64,000 bases of DNA from Tepidiphilus margaritifer DSM 15129 (lineage in GTDB: Bacteria > Pseudomonadota > Gammaproteobacteria > Burkholderiales > Rhodocyclaceae), in assembly GCF_000425565.1 (NCBI RefSeq), contig NZ_AUDR01000015.1, positions 213,071 to 277,070 on the forward strand. Direction: 5' to 3'. The notes under the pieces were generated by a model that ran no database searches, was not told the DNA's origin, and saw only the letters and a program-made list of their open reading frames with translations. A program made the position numbers and the translations under genes. The stretch's first letter is position 1. Each line of letters opens with the position of its first letter. This document shows, one piece after another, positions 16,609-25,989 of the stretch.

Positions 16609-16622
16609 TTGATCCAAAGCAA
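16609..16622 (+). promoter_or_regulatory. FNR-like box upstream of the cytochrome c peroxidase gene
   Basis: TTGATCCAAAGCAA matches TTGAT-N4-ATCAA with one mismatch, centred about 88 bp before the ccp ATG. A class II start would be near 16657; TAGCAA (16643-16648) is a poor -10 placed two bases off, while TAAATT (16663-16668) would suit a class I arrangement roughly. The box overlaps a CCAAAG/CTTTGG hairpin followed by TTTTT that could end ubiUVT transcripts. Two GCAAACTT repeats 16 bp apart flank it. Confidence 0.45.
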
Positions 16623-16703
16623 ACTTTGGCGCTTTTTCCCGGTAGCAAGGAGCGCAATGGACTAAATTTGCCTTACAAATTTTTCCTTCCGCCGGAGGCT
16701 CTC

Positions 16704-17729
16704 ATGACCCGCAAGCTCCTCTTCACCGCGATCGTCGCCGCCTTCGCCGTTTCCGCAGTCCAGGCAGCCATGACCGAAACACCCGCCGAACTGCGCGAGA
16801 AAGCCAAGGCCATCATCCAGCCGATCGAACCCGCCAAGATCGAACATCAGGCCAAAGTCGATCTCGGCCGTCAGCTCTTCTTCGAACCGCGCCTGTCGAT
16901 GTCCGGCATCATCTCCTGCAACACCTGTCACAATCTGTCGTTGGGCGGAACGGATAATCTCAAAACCGCCATCGGCCACAAATGGCAACCCGGGCCGGTC
17001 AATACCCCCACCGTGTTCAACGCTTCGCTCAACATCGCCCAGTTCTGGGACGGACGTGCCGCCAACTTACAGGAACAGGCCGCCGGTCCGATTCAAAACC
17101 CCATCGAGATGAGCATGCCGCACACGCTCGCCGTGGCCGTGCTGCAATCCATTCCCGGCTACGTCGATGAATTCAAAAAAGTCTATGGAACCGAGGCCAT
17201 TACCCTGCAAGAAATTACCGATGCGATGGCCGAGTTCGAAAAGACCCTGGTCACCCCGAATTCGCGTTTCGACAAATGGCTCAAGGGCGACGACAAGGCG
17301 CTCACCGCGACCGAGCTCGAAGGATTCAAGCTCTTCTACGATAGCGGCTGCATCGCCTGCCACAACGGTCCCAACCTCGGTGGCAATTCGTTCCAGAAAC
17401 TGGGGGTGGTGGAACCCTACAAATCCACTTCTCCCGCCGAAGGCCGCGCGGCGGTGACCAAGAAGGACGAAGACCGCTGGTACTTCAAAGTGCCCACCTT
17501 GAGAAACGTCGAACTCACCTATCCTTACTTCCACGACGGCGAAGCCGCCACTCTGGAAGACGCCGTCACACTGATGGGGCGCCTGCAACTCGGCCGCACG
17601 TTCACCGACGACGAACTGAAGAAGATCGTCGCCTTCCTGTATACGCTCACTGGCGAGCGGCCGCAAATGCCTTTGCCGCTGCTGCCGCCTTCCGGCCCGA
17701 ATACGCCGCGCCCCGATCCCTTCAAGTGA
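16704..17729 (+). CDS. Di-haem cytochrome c peroxidase (CcpA/MauG family)
   Basis: Periplasmic enzyme that reduces hydrogen peroxide to water with electrons from cytochrome c. The 341-residue precursor has a Sec signal peptide cleaved near AVQAA. It has two haem-c sites, CNTCH (72-76, peroxidatic domain) and CIACH (216-220, electron-transfer domain). Conserved runs include FFEPRLSMSG, VNTPTVFNA, FWDGRA and FKVPTLRNVELTYPYFHDG. GGAGG lies at 16694-16698. The haems would be attached by the Ccm system encoded at 21984-28771. Family peroxidases are commonly FNR/ANR-induced under low oxygen, in line with the upstream box. Confidence 0.94.
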   Translation: MTRKLLFTAIVAAFAVSAVQAAMTETPAELREKAKAIIQPIEPAKIEHQAKVDLGRQLFFEPRLSMSGIISCNTCHNLSLGGTDNLKTAIGHKWQPGPVNTPTVFNASLNIAQFWDGRAANLQEQAAGPIQNPIEMSMPHTLAVAVLQSIPGYVDEFKKVYGTEAITLQEITDAMAEFEKTLVTPNSRFDKWLKGDDKALTATELEGFKLFYDSGCIACHNGPNLGGNSFQKLGVVEPYKSTSPAEGRAAVTKKDEDRWYFKVPTLRNVELTYPYFHDGEAATLEDAVTLMGRLQLGRTFTDDELKKIVAFLYTLTGERPQMPLPLLPPSGPNTPRPDPFK

Positions 17730-17736
17730 CTCGTCA

Positions 17737-17759
17737 CGCGGCACCCCAAGGGTGCCGCG
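17737..17759 (+). terminator. Perfect inverted repeat after the peroxidase gene
   Basis: CGCGGCACCC and GGGTGCCGCG form a 10-bp perfect stem with a CAA loop, 8 bp after the stop codon. No U-tract follows, so it may be a Rho-assisted terminator or an mRNA 3' stabiliser. Confidence 0.5.
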
Positions 17760-17795
17760 ACACCGCCCGAAACACTCCTTCTCGTCCGGATGGGC

Positions 17796-17801
17796 TATCA
17801 T
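17796..17801 (+). promoter_or_regulatory. -10 element upstream of alr
   Basis: TATCAT in GGGCTATCATGG lies 33 bp before the alr ATG. No clear -35. Confidence 0.35.
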
Positions 17802-17833
17802 GGGCTCACCGGACTCGATTTTTTCTTGCTGCG

Positions 17834-18925
17834 ATGCGCCCCTCCTGCGCCACCATCGATCTCGACGCCCTACGCGCCAATTACCTTCTCGCCAAACGCC
17901 TGGCTGGCGGCCGGGCATTGGCCGTGGTCAAAGCCGACGCCTACGGTCACGGGGCGATTGCCTGCGCCAAGGCGCTCGAGCCCCTTGCCGATGGCTTTGC
18001 CGTCGCTTTCCTCGAAGAGGCGGTCACGCTGCGTACCGCCGGCATCACCCGGCCGATCGTACTCCTCGAAGGGGTGTTCGACCCGGCCGAGCTCGAGACT
18101 GCCGCCGAACTCGATTTATGGCCGGTCGTGCACCACGAGACACAACTGCGCATGCTCGAACTCGCGCCGCGCCGACCCCGCCGCATCTGGGTCAAGATCA
18201 ACACGGGCATGAACCGCGTCGGCTTCGCCCCTCACGAAGCCCCGGCCGTGTGGCGGCGTCTGCAGGCGGTCCCCAATCTTGACCCCCCCGTATGGATGAC
18301 GCATTTCGCCTGTGCCGACGATCCGACCTCGAGCATGACGCTCGAACAAATTCGGCGTTTCCACGGCGGCATAGCGACCCTGCCGGGCGAGACGAGCCTT
18401 GCCAACTCCGCAGCGCTGCTCGCCTGGCCGCAGGCACGCGGCGACTGGGCCCGCCCCGGGATTCTGCTCTACGGCGGCAACCCCCTCGTCGTCGGCGCCG
18501 ATCCCGACATGGCCAATGCCCTGCGGCCGGTCATGACCCTCACGAGCAAAATCTTTGCCACCCGGTGGCTCGCCCCCGGCGAAACCTTGGGTTATGGAGC
18601 CACCTTCGTGGCCGAACGGCCGACCCGCGTCGGTTTGGTCGCCATCGGCTACGCCGATGGCTATCCGCGCCATGCGCCCACCGGTACGCCCGTGGCGGTA
18701 GGCGGTCGGCGCACGCGGCTCATCGGTCGCGTTTCGATGGACATGCTCACGGTCGACCTCTCGCCGCTGCCCGAAGACCTCGGCCAGGGCGCGATCGTGG
18801 AGCTATGGGGCGAGCACATTCCGGTCGATGAAGTGGCCCGCGCCGCCGGCACCATCTCCTACGAGCTGCTGTGCCACGTCAAGCGGGTCCACCGCATCCA
18901 CCGCGGCACCGAATTCACACCTTGA
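17834..18925 (+). CDS. alr: Alanine racemase
   Basis: PLP enzyme that interconverts L- and D-alanine for peptidoglycan. The 363-residue length is normal. The PLP lysine is Lys33 in [11 protein letters not shown], and the second catalytic base is Tyr254 in LGYGATFVA. Other marks are [46 protein letters not shown] and GRVSMDML. The in-frame stretch before 17834 contains the promoter and is not coding. The gene's last 11 bases overlap the end of the convergent chemoreceptor gene. Confidence 0.96.
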   Translation: MRPSCATIDLDALRANYLLAKRLAGGRALAVVKADAYGHGAIACAKALEPLADGFAVAFLEEAVTLRTAGITRPIVLLEGVFDPAELETAAELDLWPVVHHETQLRMLELAPRRPRRIWVKINTGMNRVGFAPHEAPAVWRRLQAVPNLDPPVWMTHFACADDPTSSMTLEQIRRFHGGIATLPGETSLANSAALLAWPQARGDWARPGILLYGGNPLVVGADPDMANALRPVMTLTSKIFATRWLAPGETLGYGATFVAERPTRVGLVAIGYADGYPRHAPTGTPVAVGGRRTRLIGRVSMDMLTVDLSPLPEDLGQGAIVELWGEHIPVDEVARAAGTISYELLCHVKRVHRIHRGTEFTP

Positions 18926-20936
18926 AGTGCTCGGCCCGTTGGCGCAGGCTCGAGGCCGCTTCCTGCAGTGCCTTGGCCTGTGCCTCGCTGTCTTTGGCCG
19001 CCGCAGCCGAAGCCTCAGCGCCCTCGGCGATACGCTCCACCCGCTGCGCGATCGAATGGACGGCCTCGGTCTGCTGCTCCAGCGCCTGATCCACTTCCTG
19101 CACGGCCCGGCTGGTTTCGGCTGCCTCCTGCCGGATTTCATCGATCGCGCGCCGTGCCTGACGGGCATTTTCCACCCCCCGTTGAACTTCGGTCACCCCG
19201 GCATTCATGCCGGACACGGCTTCGCTCGTCGCATGCTGGATCTTGTCGATCATGTCGCCGATCTCGCGGGTCGCGCTGCCGGTGCGCTCGGCGAGCTTGC
19301 GCACCTCGTCGGCCACCACGGCGAACCCACGCCCCTGTTCCCCGGCGCGCGCTGCCTCGATGGCCGCGTTGAGTGCCAACAGATTCGTCTGATCCGCGAT
19401 CTCGCGGATCGTGGCCACGATACTCGAAATCTGCTGCGAGAACCCGTCCAGAGTCCGAATCCGGTCGGCCGCCTCCTCCACGATTCTGGCGATCTGGTTC
19501 ATCCCTTCGATCGCCGCGGCGATCGTCTCGGCCCCTTCGTCCGATTTCTCCATGGACGCCTGAGCGCGCTGCGCCGTCTCGCGCATGTGCTGCGCGAGCT
19601 GGTTCAAGGCCACACTGAACTCCTCCATCGCGGCGGCCACCGCATGGGTGTCTCCTGCCTGAGCGGCGACACGCTGCTGCACTTCCTCCGCCTGCCGTTC
19701 GATCGTCTTGGCCCGCGTGGCCACATCGCCCGCCTCGCGCTGCAAGGCGCCGATGAGACTGGCGAGTTCCGAACGCATATGGTTGATCGCCGCGGCCAGA
19801 CGCCCCAGCTCGTCATTGCGCTCGTAGTGCAAGGTCTGGCTCAGATCCCCGGACGCCATGCGCTCGGTTACCATGACGAAGGTATCGAGCGGACGCAAGG
19901 CACGGCGCACCAGCCACACCATCACCAGGGCAAGCAAAACCGCTTCCCCAATGGACGCAAGTGAATTGCGCAGGATATTGCCAAAGAGATCCTCCGCGAG
20001 CTCGTCGACGTAGGCCGAAGAGACGACCAACCAATCCCACTCGGGAAAATAGGCATAGGCGGCGACTTTCTCCCGCGGCTTGTCTTTGCCCGGATCGATC
20101 CATTGATAGCGAATGATCCCGTTTTTCTTCTCCAACATTTCGCCAATGAAGTCAAACCCATTAGCATCACGCATTTGTCGTATATTCTTCCCCTCCAACG
20201 ATGGGTGAAAACGAAGATACCCATCTTTGTCGAGCACGTAGACATAGCCTGTCTCGCCTATTTTGATACTGGCAACCGAATCACGAAACTTGGACAACAG
20301 GCTGCCCATGGGATAGCCGATGAACCAGGCTCCGACCACCTTGCCATCCTCAGACTTCATCGGCTCATAGATGGTCATGTAATCTTTGCCGAAAAGGACC
20401 GCTGGCCCGATGTACTCCTCCCCTGCAAGCAAGCGTTTGTAGGCCGGGTGATTACGATCGAGAGTGGTCAAGAAGGCCCGCGAACCGTCTTCCTTACGCA
20501 GGGAGGTCGAGATGCGCAGGAAATCGTCACCCACGCGCTCGAAAATCGTCGCCACCGAGCCCGTCTGCTCCGTCAGGAGATCGGCCTCGATGAAACGCTC
20601 GTTCATCTCCATTCCGCCCAACCGAAAGATGGGGACCTTCATCTTGGCCGGCCCCATTTCCGTCGTCTGCTTGGTATCGATGTCGACTCGAGTCCCATAA
20701 GGGAACAAACTCTTTAACATCTTGAGCTGAGAGCGTACCGACACGGTGACGGCCTCGTGCAGCATCTGCAGGCGCGAGAGCACGTCGCGTGTCTGGAAAC
20801 TCATGGTCTCGTCGATGCGGCGCTGCAGTTTTTCCCATTCCAGGCCGCCGATCACGGCGGTACTCAGCGCGATGAAGCATACCGTGGCGATCGCCACCCC
20901 CATGGCGATACGACGTGTGAGACTCTGTTCACTCAT
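18915..20936 (-). CDS. Methyl-accepting chemotaxis protein with periplasmic Cache sensor
   Basis: Transmembrane chemoreceptor of 673 residues. TM1 is about 10-31. The periplasmic sensor (about 35-315) looks like a single or fused Cache domain, with [22 protein letters not shown] and [12 protein letters not shown] typical of the sCache_2/Cache_3-Cache_2 type. TM2 is near 335-352, then HAMP ([23 protein letters not shown]), then a long signalling coiled coil whose tip is [38 protein letters not shown]. No C-terminal NWETF-like tether is present. The ATG at 20936 has AGGGAAGAA upstream. Its stop overlaps alr. The ligand is unknown; small carboxylates are common for this sensor class. Confidence 0.93.
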   Translation of the reverse strand: MSEQSLTRRIAMGVAIATVCFIALSTAVIGGLEWEKLQRRIDETMSFQTRDVLSRLQMLHEAVTVSVRSQLKMLKSLFPYGTRVDIDTKQTTEMGPAKMKVPIFRLGGMEMNERFIEADLLTEQTGSVATIFERVGDDFLRISTSLRKEDGSRAFLTTLDRNHPAYKRLLAGEEYIGPAVLFGKDYMTIYEPMKSEDGKVVGAWFIGYPMGSLLSKFRDSVASIKIGETGYVYVLDKDGYLRFHPSLEGKNIRQMRDANGFDFIGEMLEKKNGIIRYQWIDPGKDKPREKVAAYAYFPEWDWLVVSSAYVDELAEDLFGNILRNSLASIGEAVLLALVMVWLVRRALRPLDTFVMVTERMASGDLSQTLHYERNDELGRLAAAINHMRSELASLIGALQREAGDVATRAKTIERQAEEVQQRVAAQAGDTHAVAAAMEEFSVALNQLAQHMRETAQRAQASMEKSDEGAETIAAAIEGMNQIARIVEEAADRIRTLDGFSQQISSIVATIREIADQTNLLALNAAIEAARAGEQGRGFAVVADEVRKLAERTGSATREIGDMIDKIQHATSEAVSGMNAGVTEVQRGVENARQARRAIDEIRQEAAETSRAVQEVDQALEQQTEAVHSIAQRVERIAEGAEASAAAAKDSEAQAKALQEAASSLRQRAEHFKV

Positions 20937-20969
20937 GGTTCTTCCCTGTTCCCTGCTGAATAATGATTT

Positions 20970-20996
20970 ATATCGGTGTTTCTCCAGCAAACTTTA
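20970..20996 (-). promoter_or_regulatory. Sigma-28 (FliA)-type promoter of the chemoreceptor gene
   Basis: On the minus strand TAAAGTTT, an 11-base spacer and ACCGATAT match the flagellar sigma-28 consensus TAAAGTTT-N11-GCCGATAA with a perfect -35 and 6/8 in the -10. It ends 33 bp upstream of the ATG. This ties the receptor to a flagellar regulon elsewhere in the genome. Confidence 0.75.
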
Positions 20997-21059
20997 GCAA
21001 GATTCACGAGCGTACTCCAATTTCTTGCGCAGTTACCCCTCATTCGATCAGCGCTGCGC

Positions 21060-21065
21060 TATCAT
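21060..21065 (+). promoter_or_regulatory. -10 element upstream of the HDOD gene
   Basis: TATCAT in TGCGCTATCATG lies 53 bp before the ATG. No clear -35. Confidence 0.3.
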
Positions 21066-21118
21066 GAAACCGATGCATCCTTGATGTGATTCCAGCCGCC
21101 GCTTCGAGGAACGACTCC

Positions 21119-21964
21119 ATGAACACCGCCTCCACGCCCCTTGCCGAACCTTCGCAACTCGACATCCCGCCTGCCCCCGATGTCCTGACCGCCATCGCCC
21201 GCGAAGCCGAAGCGGAAAACCCGAACCTCGCCAAGCTCGCCAAGATGATCCAGCAGGATCCGGCGCTCGCTGCGGCCGTGCTGCGTGCGGCCAACGGCGT
21301 CATGCGCATGCGCAAGATCGAATCGGTGGCCCAGGCGCTGCAGGTGATCGGCCTCGAGCGCACGCACCAGATCGTGCTGCACGCCCTGCTGCACTCCACC
21401 TTTGGCTTGCCCAAAAATCTGCGGCCTTCCATCTGGGACGAACTGCGGGTCGCGGCCGAAGCCGCTGCAGATTTCGCCCGCCTGATGCGTACCGTGCCGC
21501 CCCCCATGGCCCACACGGCGGCACTCTTGCACGACACGGGGTTTTTCCTGCTCGCGCGCAACCATCCCGATTATCACGAGACGCTCTCGCTCGCCCGGGT
21601 CGATCCAGAAAAACCCTTTACTGAGCACGAATTCGAGCGCTACAAGACGCATCACGCCGTGGTCGGTTTTTTCCTCGCCCGGCGCTGGGGCCTGGCCGAA
21701 CCGGTGGCCCTGGCGATCAACCATCACCACGACTATGTGAGCGTCTTCGAAGAGACGACGCTGCCGCCCCAGGTACCACACCTGGTGAGCCTCATCGCCA
21801 TGGGCGACGTCGTGGCGGCCGAGACGGTCGGCATCGGACGCGACAAGGAATGGCACAAGGCACGCGGTCCGGTGGCCGAATTTTTCGGACTCACCGAAGA
21901 CGAGCTCGACGACATGATCGAAGCGGAAATCGCCCAGCAGCGCGCGGCTACGAACGTGCGCTGA
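21119..21964 (+). CDS. HDOD-domain signalling protein
   Basis: Cytoplasmic protein of 281 residues made essentially of an HDOD domain (about 15-215): PPAPDVLTAIAREAEAENPNLAKLAKMIQQDPALAAAVLRAAN, then a helical HD-like region with HTAALLHDTGFFLLAR and HHAVVGFFLARRWGLAEPVALAINHHHD. HDOD proteins lack the metal site of HD phosphohydrolases and are linked to signal transduction, motility and cyclic-di-GMP networks, but no defined activity can be assigned here. GAGGAACGACTCC precedes the ATG. The neighbouring chemoreceptor makes a motility-related role plausible, by inference only. Confidence 0.85.
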   Translation: MNTASTPLAEPSQLDIPPAPDVLTAIAREAEAENPNLAKLAKMIQQDPALAAAVLRAANGVMRMRKIESVAQALQVIGLERTHQIVLHALLHSTFGLPKNLRPSIWDELRVAAEAAADFARLMRTVPPPMAHTAALLHDTGFFLLARNHPDYHETLSLARVDPEKPFTEHEFERYKTHHAVVGFFLARRWGLAEPVALAINHHHDYVSVFEETTLPPQVPHLVSLIAMGDVVAAETVGIGRDKEWHKARGPVAEFFGLTEDELDDMIEAEIAQQRAATNVR

Positions 21965-21983
21965 GCATGAGCCCCGTGAGGGT

Positions 21984-22868
21984 TCAATTTCCTGGGGCCA
22001 GCCCCGCCTTCTGCCGCTCCGCTTCGATCGCCGCGCGCAGCGTCTGGGTGAATTCCCCCTCGGCCGGCGCCTGCGCGAGCAGTCGTTCCCAGCGCTCCAC
22101 CGCTTTGGCGTGGTCCCCGGCCGCGGCGGCCGCCGCCCCGCCCATCGCGAGCGCCTTGGGTTCGTTCGGAGCGAGCGAGAGCGCCCGCTCTATCAGAGCC
22201 GAAGAGTCAGCGTCGAACCCGCCGCGAGCGACGACCAGTAATTCGGCCCACTCGACGAGTACCGTGGGTTCCTGGGGAATCTTCGCCCCCAGCCGATCCC
22301 AGCCGGCAGCCACGAGCGCCGGATCTCCCAGCACGCGATAAGAACGGGCGAGCATCAGCCAGGATTGGGCGTCGCCCTCCCCGCTTTCCAGCCGCGCTTC
22401 GAGCCGTGCCACCATGGACTTGATCTGATCGAGTGAAACACCGGCAGCTCCCGCCGCCTGCGCCGCCGCGGCTTCGCGCGTGGCCGCGAGTACCGCCTCC
22501 TCGTTCGCCCAGCGAGGAGCCCCTACCAGCAGATAAACCGCCGCGGCGAGCACCGGCAGCCCCACGCCGACGAACACGGCCGTCATGGGCGAAGTTCCCT
22601 GACGCCGAACATGCCGCGCGCGCGCCTGCGCTTCAAGCAAGGCACGCGCTTCCAGCTCGCGCCGGGCTTGCTCATAGGCCGAATCGTCCAGTTCGCCCGC
22701 CGTGCGCGCCGCCTCCAGGGAAGCAAATTCTTCGCGCAGTACCACTAGGGCTGCTTGGGCCTGGGCTGCCTCGTCGGAGGCCATCCCCTGGCGCCGCACG
22801 AGCGGCCACACGACCCAAGCCGTAGCCACCAACGCCACGAGCGCCGCCATCCCCAGGAATCCCGTCAC
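21984..22868 (-). CDS. ccmI: CcmI (CycH), apocytochrome chaperone of cytochrome c maturation
   Basis: Inner-membrane protein of 294 residues that delivers unfolded apocytochrome c to the CcmFH ligation complex. TM1 is about 4-22, then a cytoplasmic loop with a coiled-coil region (about 30-85), TM2 about 95-115, and a periplasmic TPR domain (about 150-290; WLMLARSYRVLGD, ALAMGGAAAAAAGDHAKAVERWERLLA). The GTG start overlaps the ccmH stop (GTGA). It is the last gene of ccmABCDEFGHI and the start of the convergent gap with the HDOD gene (19 bp). Confidence 0.92.
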   Translation of the reverse strand: MTGFLGMAALVALVATAWVVWPLVRRQGMASDEAAQAQAALVVLREEFASLEAARTAGELDDSAYEQARRELEARALLEAQARARHVRRQGTSPMTAVFVGVGLPVLAAAVYLLVGAPRWANEEAVLAATREAAAAQAAGAAGVSLDQIKSMVARLEARLESGEGDAQSWLMLARSYRVLGDPALVAAGWDRLGAKIPQEPTVLVEWAELLVVARGGFDADSSALIERALSLAPNEPKALAMGGAAAAAAGDHAKAVERWERLLAQAPAEGEFTQTLRAAIEAERQKAGLAPGN

Positions 22869-23392
22869 GACCGTTCCCCTTCATTCGTGCCGCGCAGCAA
22901 GGCTTCGGCGCGCGCCGCCTCGTCGGCCGAGAGCGTCGGCGTTCCTTCCCGCGCACGGCGGCGCAGCGCCCGCCACAGGGCGAGCACACCGGCGAGTACC
23001 AAAACGAACGGCCCCACCCACAACGCCACCGTACTCGCCTTCAAGGGTGGCTGATAGAGCACGAAGTCGCCATAGCGCGCCACCAGGTAGGCACGCACCT
23101 CCTCCTCGCTCTTGCCGGCGGCAAGCTGCTCGCGCACCTGGTTCATCAGGTCATGGGCAAGCTCGGCGTTGGACTCGGCGATCGACTGATTCTGGCACAC
23201 GAGGCAGCGCAGCTCGTGCCCGAGCTTCAGGGCACGCGCCTCGATCGCCGGGTCGCCCACGGGTCGTGCCTGGGGCACTTCCCCGGTCGCTTGGGCAAAG
23301 CCGAAACGGCCCACGAACAAACAGAGCAAGACGGCAAGCGCAAAGCCCTGCCAGGCGCGTGTTCCCTTGGCAAAAAACCGGTTGCCACTCAT
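22865..23392 (-). CDS. ccmH: CcmH, thiol-reductase subunit of the haem ligation complex
   Basis: Membrane-anchored thiol oxidoreductase of 175 residues that keeps the apocytochrome CxxCH reduced for haem attachment. A signal peptide ends near FAQA. The redox motif is LRCLVCQNQSIAESNAELA (CxxC). A C-terminal TM segment (about 122-142) follows STVALWVGP. The ATG at 23392 overlaps the ccmG stop (ATGA), so I prefer it to the in-frame codon 27 bases upstream. Confidence 0.94.
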   Translation of the reverse strand: MSGNRFFAKGTRAWQGFALAVLLCLFVGRFGFAQATGEVPQARPVGDPAIEARALKLGHELRCLVCQNQSIAESNAELAHDLMNQVREQLAAGKSEEEVRAYLVARYGDFVLYQPPLKASTVALWVGPFVLVLAGVLALWRALRRRAREGTPTLSADEAARAEALLRGTNEGERS

Positions 23393-23985
23393 GGCTTTCC
23401 TCCCCCGAGCGCCGCCCATCGGGGCTGCAATTCCTCACGCCACGCCCGCTCGTCGATGGGACCGATGTGCTTGTAGCGGATGATGCCCCCGGCGTCGATG
23501 AGGAAAGTCTCCGGCACACCATAGACGCCATAGTCGATCGCCACGCGCCCGTCGAGATCGAGCACGGCAAACCGATACGGATCGCCTCGCTGGGTGAGCC
23601 AGGTCCGTGCCCGCAGAAGCGCCGCTTCACGCTCTTCCTGCGGGGAGAGGCGCGAGGCGTCGAGCTCGGCATCGCCGCGAATCTCCTTGTAGTCCAAACC
23701 CACGATGGGCACGCCCGCCTCACGGGCGAGCCGCACCAGCATGGCGTGTTCCTCACGACAGGCAACGCACCACGTGGCCCAGACGTTGAGCAGCCACGGC
23801 TGGCCGCGCAGATCGGCCGGGCCTGCGAGCGTCTCGGGCGAGTCCACCCGCGGCAAGGCGAAGGCCGGGGCCGGTTTGCCGATGAGCGGCGAAGGCACCT
23901 CTCGCGGATCGAGGCGGAACGCGTAGGCGAAGAGCGCGACCAGGGCGACGAAAATGACGAACGGAATCAGGTATTTCAACTTCAT
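23389..23985 (-). CDS. ccmG: CcmG/DsbE, periplasmic thioredoxin-like protein
   Basis: Membrane-tethered thioredoxin-fold reductase of 198 residues that reduces the apocytochrome haem-binding cysteines. An N-terminal TM segment (about 5-24) is followed by a thioredoxin domain with the active site WCVACREEH; the usual CcmG form is WCxxC, so the motif is intact. The conserved cis-proline region is VYGVPETFLID. It overlaps ccmF and ccmH by ATGA at both ends. Confidence 0.94.
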   Translation of the reverse strand: MKLKYLIPFVIFVALVALFAYAFRLDPREVPSPLIGKPAPAFALPRVDSPETLAGPADLRGQPWLLNVWATWCVACREEHAMLVRLAREAGVPIVGLDYKEIRGDAELDASRLSPQEEREAALLRARTWLTQRGDPYRFAVLDLDGRVAIDYGVYGVPETFLIDAGGIIRYKHIGPIDERAWREELQPRWAALGGGKP

Positions 23986-25979
23986 CGCACCGCCTCCGCA
24001 GCCGGTTCGGGCAGCGCCTCCGGCAGGGGAACCGAAGCCATGCGCCGCGCGAGCCGCCGGTAGCGCCGATCGAGCGCTGCGGCGAGCCCGCCCACGGCGA
24101 TCGCGATCGCCCCGAACCAGATCCAGGAAATGAAGGGTTTATAGAAGAGCAACACCACCCAGCCGCCATCGCCGGTGGGATCGCCCAGCGACACATAGAC
24201 GTCGCGGAATACGCCCCAATCGATCGCCGATTCGGTCATCGGCATGGCCGAGCGGAAGTAGGCGCGTTTCTCCGGGGCGAGCACCGTGAGCATTCGCCCC
24301 TCGCGCCACACCTCGAGCTCGCCGCGCTGCGCCGTGTAGTTGGGCCCCGGCACCTCGCTCACACCGCGCAGCACGAAGCGGTAACCGGCAAGCTCCGCCG
24401 CCTCGCCCGGCATCATCTTCACGTCGAGCCGCTGCTCCAGCGCCCCCACGAGCGTCACGCCAAGAATGAACACCCCCACGCCCAGGTGCGACAACCACAT
24501 CCCCCACCAAGAGCCGGGAATGCCGCGCAGCCGCGCAGCCAGTCCCACCGCACCCCCTTGGCGCAGACGGTCGACGAGCAGCCGCAGCGAGGCCAGAACG
24601 ACCCAAGCCGTGAGGGCAATCCCCAGGAAGGCGCCGAACGTGACGTGATTCATTGCCCACACGCCCAGCGCTGCGATGAGCAGCGCCCCGATCAGCTCCG
24701 GCCACACCCGGCGCAGTACCCGGGCGAGCGCATCCCGCTTCCAGCGCAGGAACGGCGCCAAGGCCATCAGCACCACGGCCGGCACCATGAGCGGCACGAA
24801 GACGGTCTCGAAATACGGCGGACCCACCGAGATCTTGCCCGCGTGCAACGCGTCGATCACCATGGGATAGATCGTGCCCAGCAACACCGCCCCGGCAGCC
24901 GAAGCCATGAGCACGTTATTGACCAGCAGCGAACCCTCGCGCGAGACCGGCGCGAAGGCCCCGCCGCCGGAGAGCCGCGGCGCGCGCCAGGCGAAGAGCA
25001 GCAGCGACACCCCCACGGTGAGCGCGAGAAGCCCCAGGATGAACACGCCGCGCTTCGGATCGGACGCAAAGGCATGCACCGAGGTGATCACGCCCGAGCG
25101 CACGAGGAACGTTCCCAGCAGCGAAAGCGAGAACGCCCCGATCGCCAGCAGCACCGTCCAACTGCGAAACGCCCCCCGCTTCTCGGTGACGATGAGCGAA
25201 TGCAGCAAGGCGGTCCCCAGGAGCCAAGGCATGAGCGAAGCGTTCTCCACCGGGTCCCAGAACCACCAGCCGCCCCAGCCCAACTCATAATAGGCCCAAG
25301 CCGAACCGACGAGGATGCCCAGCGTGAGGAACACCCAGGCGACCAGGGTCCAAGGCCGGGACCAGCGCGCCCAGGCCGCGTCCATCCGCCCCGAAAGCAA
25401 TGCCGCGATCGCAAACGCAAACGCCACCGCCATGCCGACGTAGCCCATGTACAGGAGCGGCGGATGGATGATCATGCCCGGATCCTGCAGCATGGGGTTG
25501 AGGTCGCGCCCCTCGGCCGGCATCGGTACCAGTCGCTCGAAGGGATTGGAAGTGAGCACGAGGAAGGCGAGGAACCCCACGCTCACCGCACCCAGCACCC
25601 CGAGCACGCGCGCGCGAAAGGACTCGGTGAGCGAGCGCGAGAAAGCCGCCACCGCCGCCTGCCACAGGGAAAGCGACAGCGCCCACAAGAGCATCGATCC
25701 CTCGTGGTTGCCCCACACGCCGGTGAGGCGATAGAACCACGGCGTGCGCGTCGAGGAATTGGCCGCCACCAAGAGCACGGAAAAATCGATGCGCAGGAAG
25801 GATGCCGTCAGGCAAGCGTAAGCGAGCACGAGCGCGGCACATTGGGCGAGCGCCGCGCGCCGGGCCGCCGCCATCGCCCCGGCCGAACCGCGCGCCGCGC
25901 CTGCAAGGCCGAGCACCGCCTGCACCAGCGCCAGCGCCCAGGCGAGCGCCAGCGCGAACTGTCCCATCTCGGGGATCAT
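23982..25979 (-). CDS. ccmF: CcmF, haem lyase
   Basis: Large polytopic membrane protein, 665 residues, that joins haem to apocytochrome c. It has about 15 TM segments and the tryptophan-rich haem-handling motif GGWWFWDPVENASLMPWL, together with the conserved HPPLLYMGYVG and WNHEGSMLLW-like (WGNHEGSMLLW) segments. A GTG three bases earlier could be read, but GAGGAG is better spaced for the ATG at 25979. It lies 10 bp after ccmE and overlaps ccmG by 4 bp. Confidence 0.96.
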   Translation of the reverse strand: MIPEMGQFALALAWALALVQAVLGLAGAARGSAGAMAAARRAALAQCAALVLAYACLTASFLRIDFSVLLVAANSSTRTPWFYRLTGVWGNHEGSMLLWALSLSLWQAAVAAFSRSLTESFRARVLGVLGAVSVGFLAFLVLTSNPFERLVPMPAEGRDLNPMLQDPGMIIHPPLLYMGYVGMAVAFAFAIAALLSGRMDAAWARWSRPWTLVAWVFLTLGILVGSAWAYYELGWGGWWFWDPVENASLMPWLLGTALLHSLIVTEKRGAFRSWTVLLAIGAFSLSLLGTFLVRSGVITSVHAFASDPKRGVFILGLLALTVGVSLLLFAWRAPRLSGGGAFAPVSREGSLLVNNVLMASAAGAVLLGTIYPMVIDALHAGKISVGPPYFETVFVPLMVPAVVLMALAPFLRWKRDALARVLRRVWPELIGALLIAALGVWAMNHVTFGAFLGIALTAWVVLASLRLLVDRLRQGGAVGLAARLRGIPGSWWGMWLSHLGVGVFILGVTLVGALEQRLDVKMMPGEAAELAGYRFVLRGVSEVPGPNYTAQRGELEVWREGRMLTVLAPEKRAYFRSAMPMTESAIDWGVFRDVYVSLGDPTGDGGWVVLLFYKPFISWIWFGAIAIAVGGLAAALDRRYRRLARRMASVPLPEALPEPAAEAVR

Positions 25980-25989
25980 CACGCACTCC

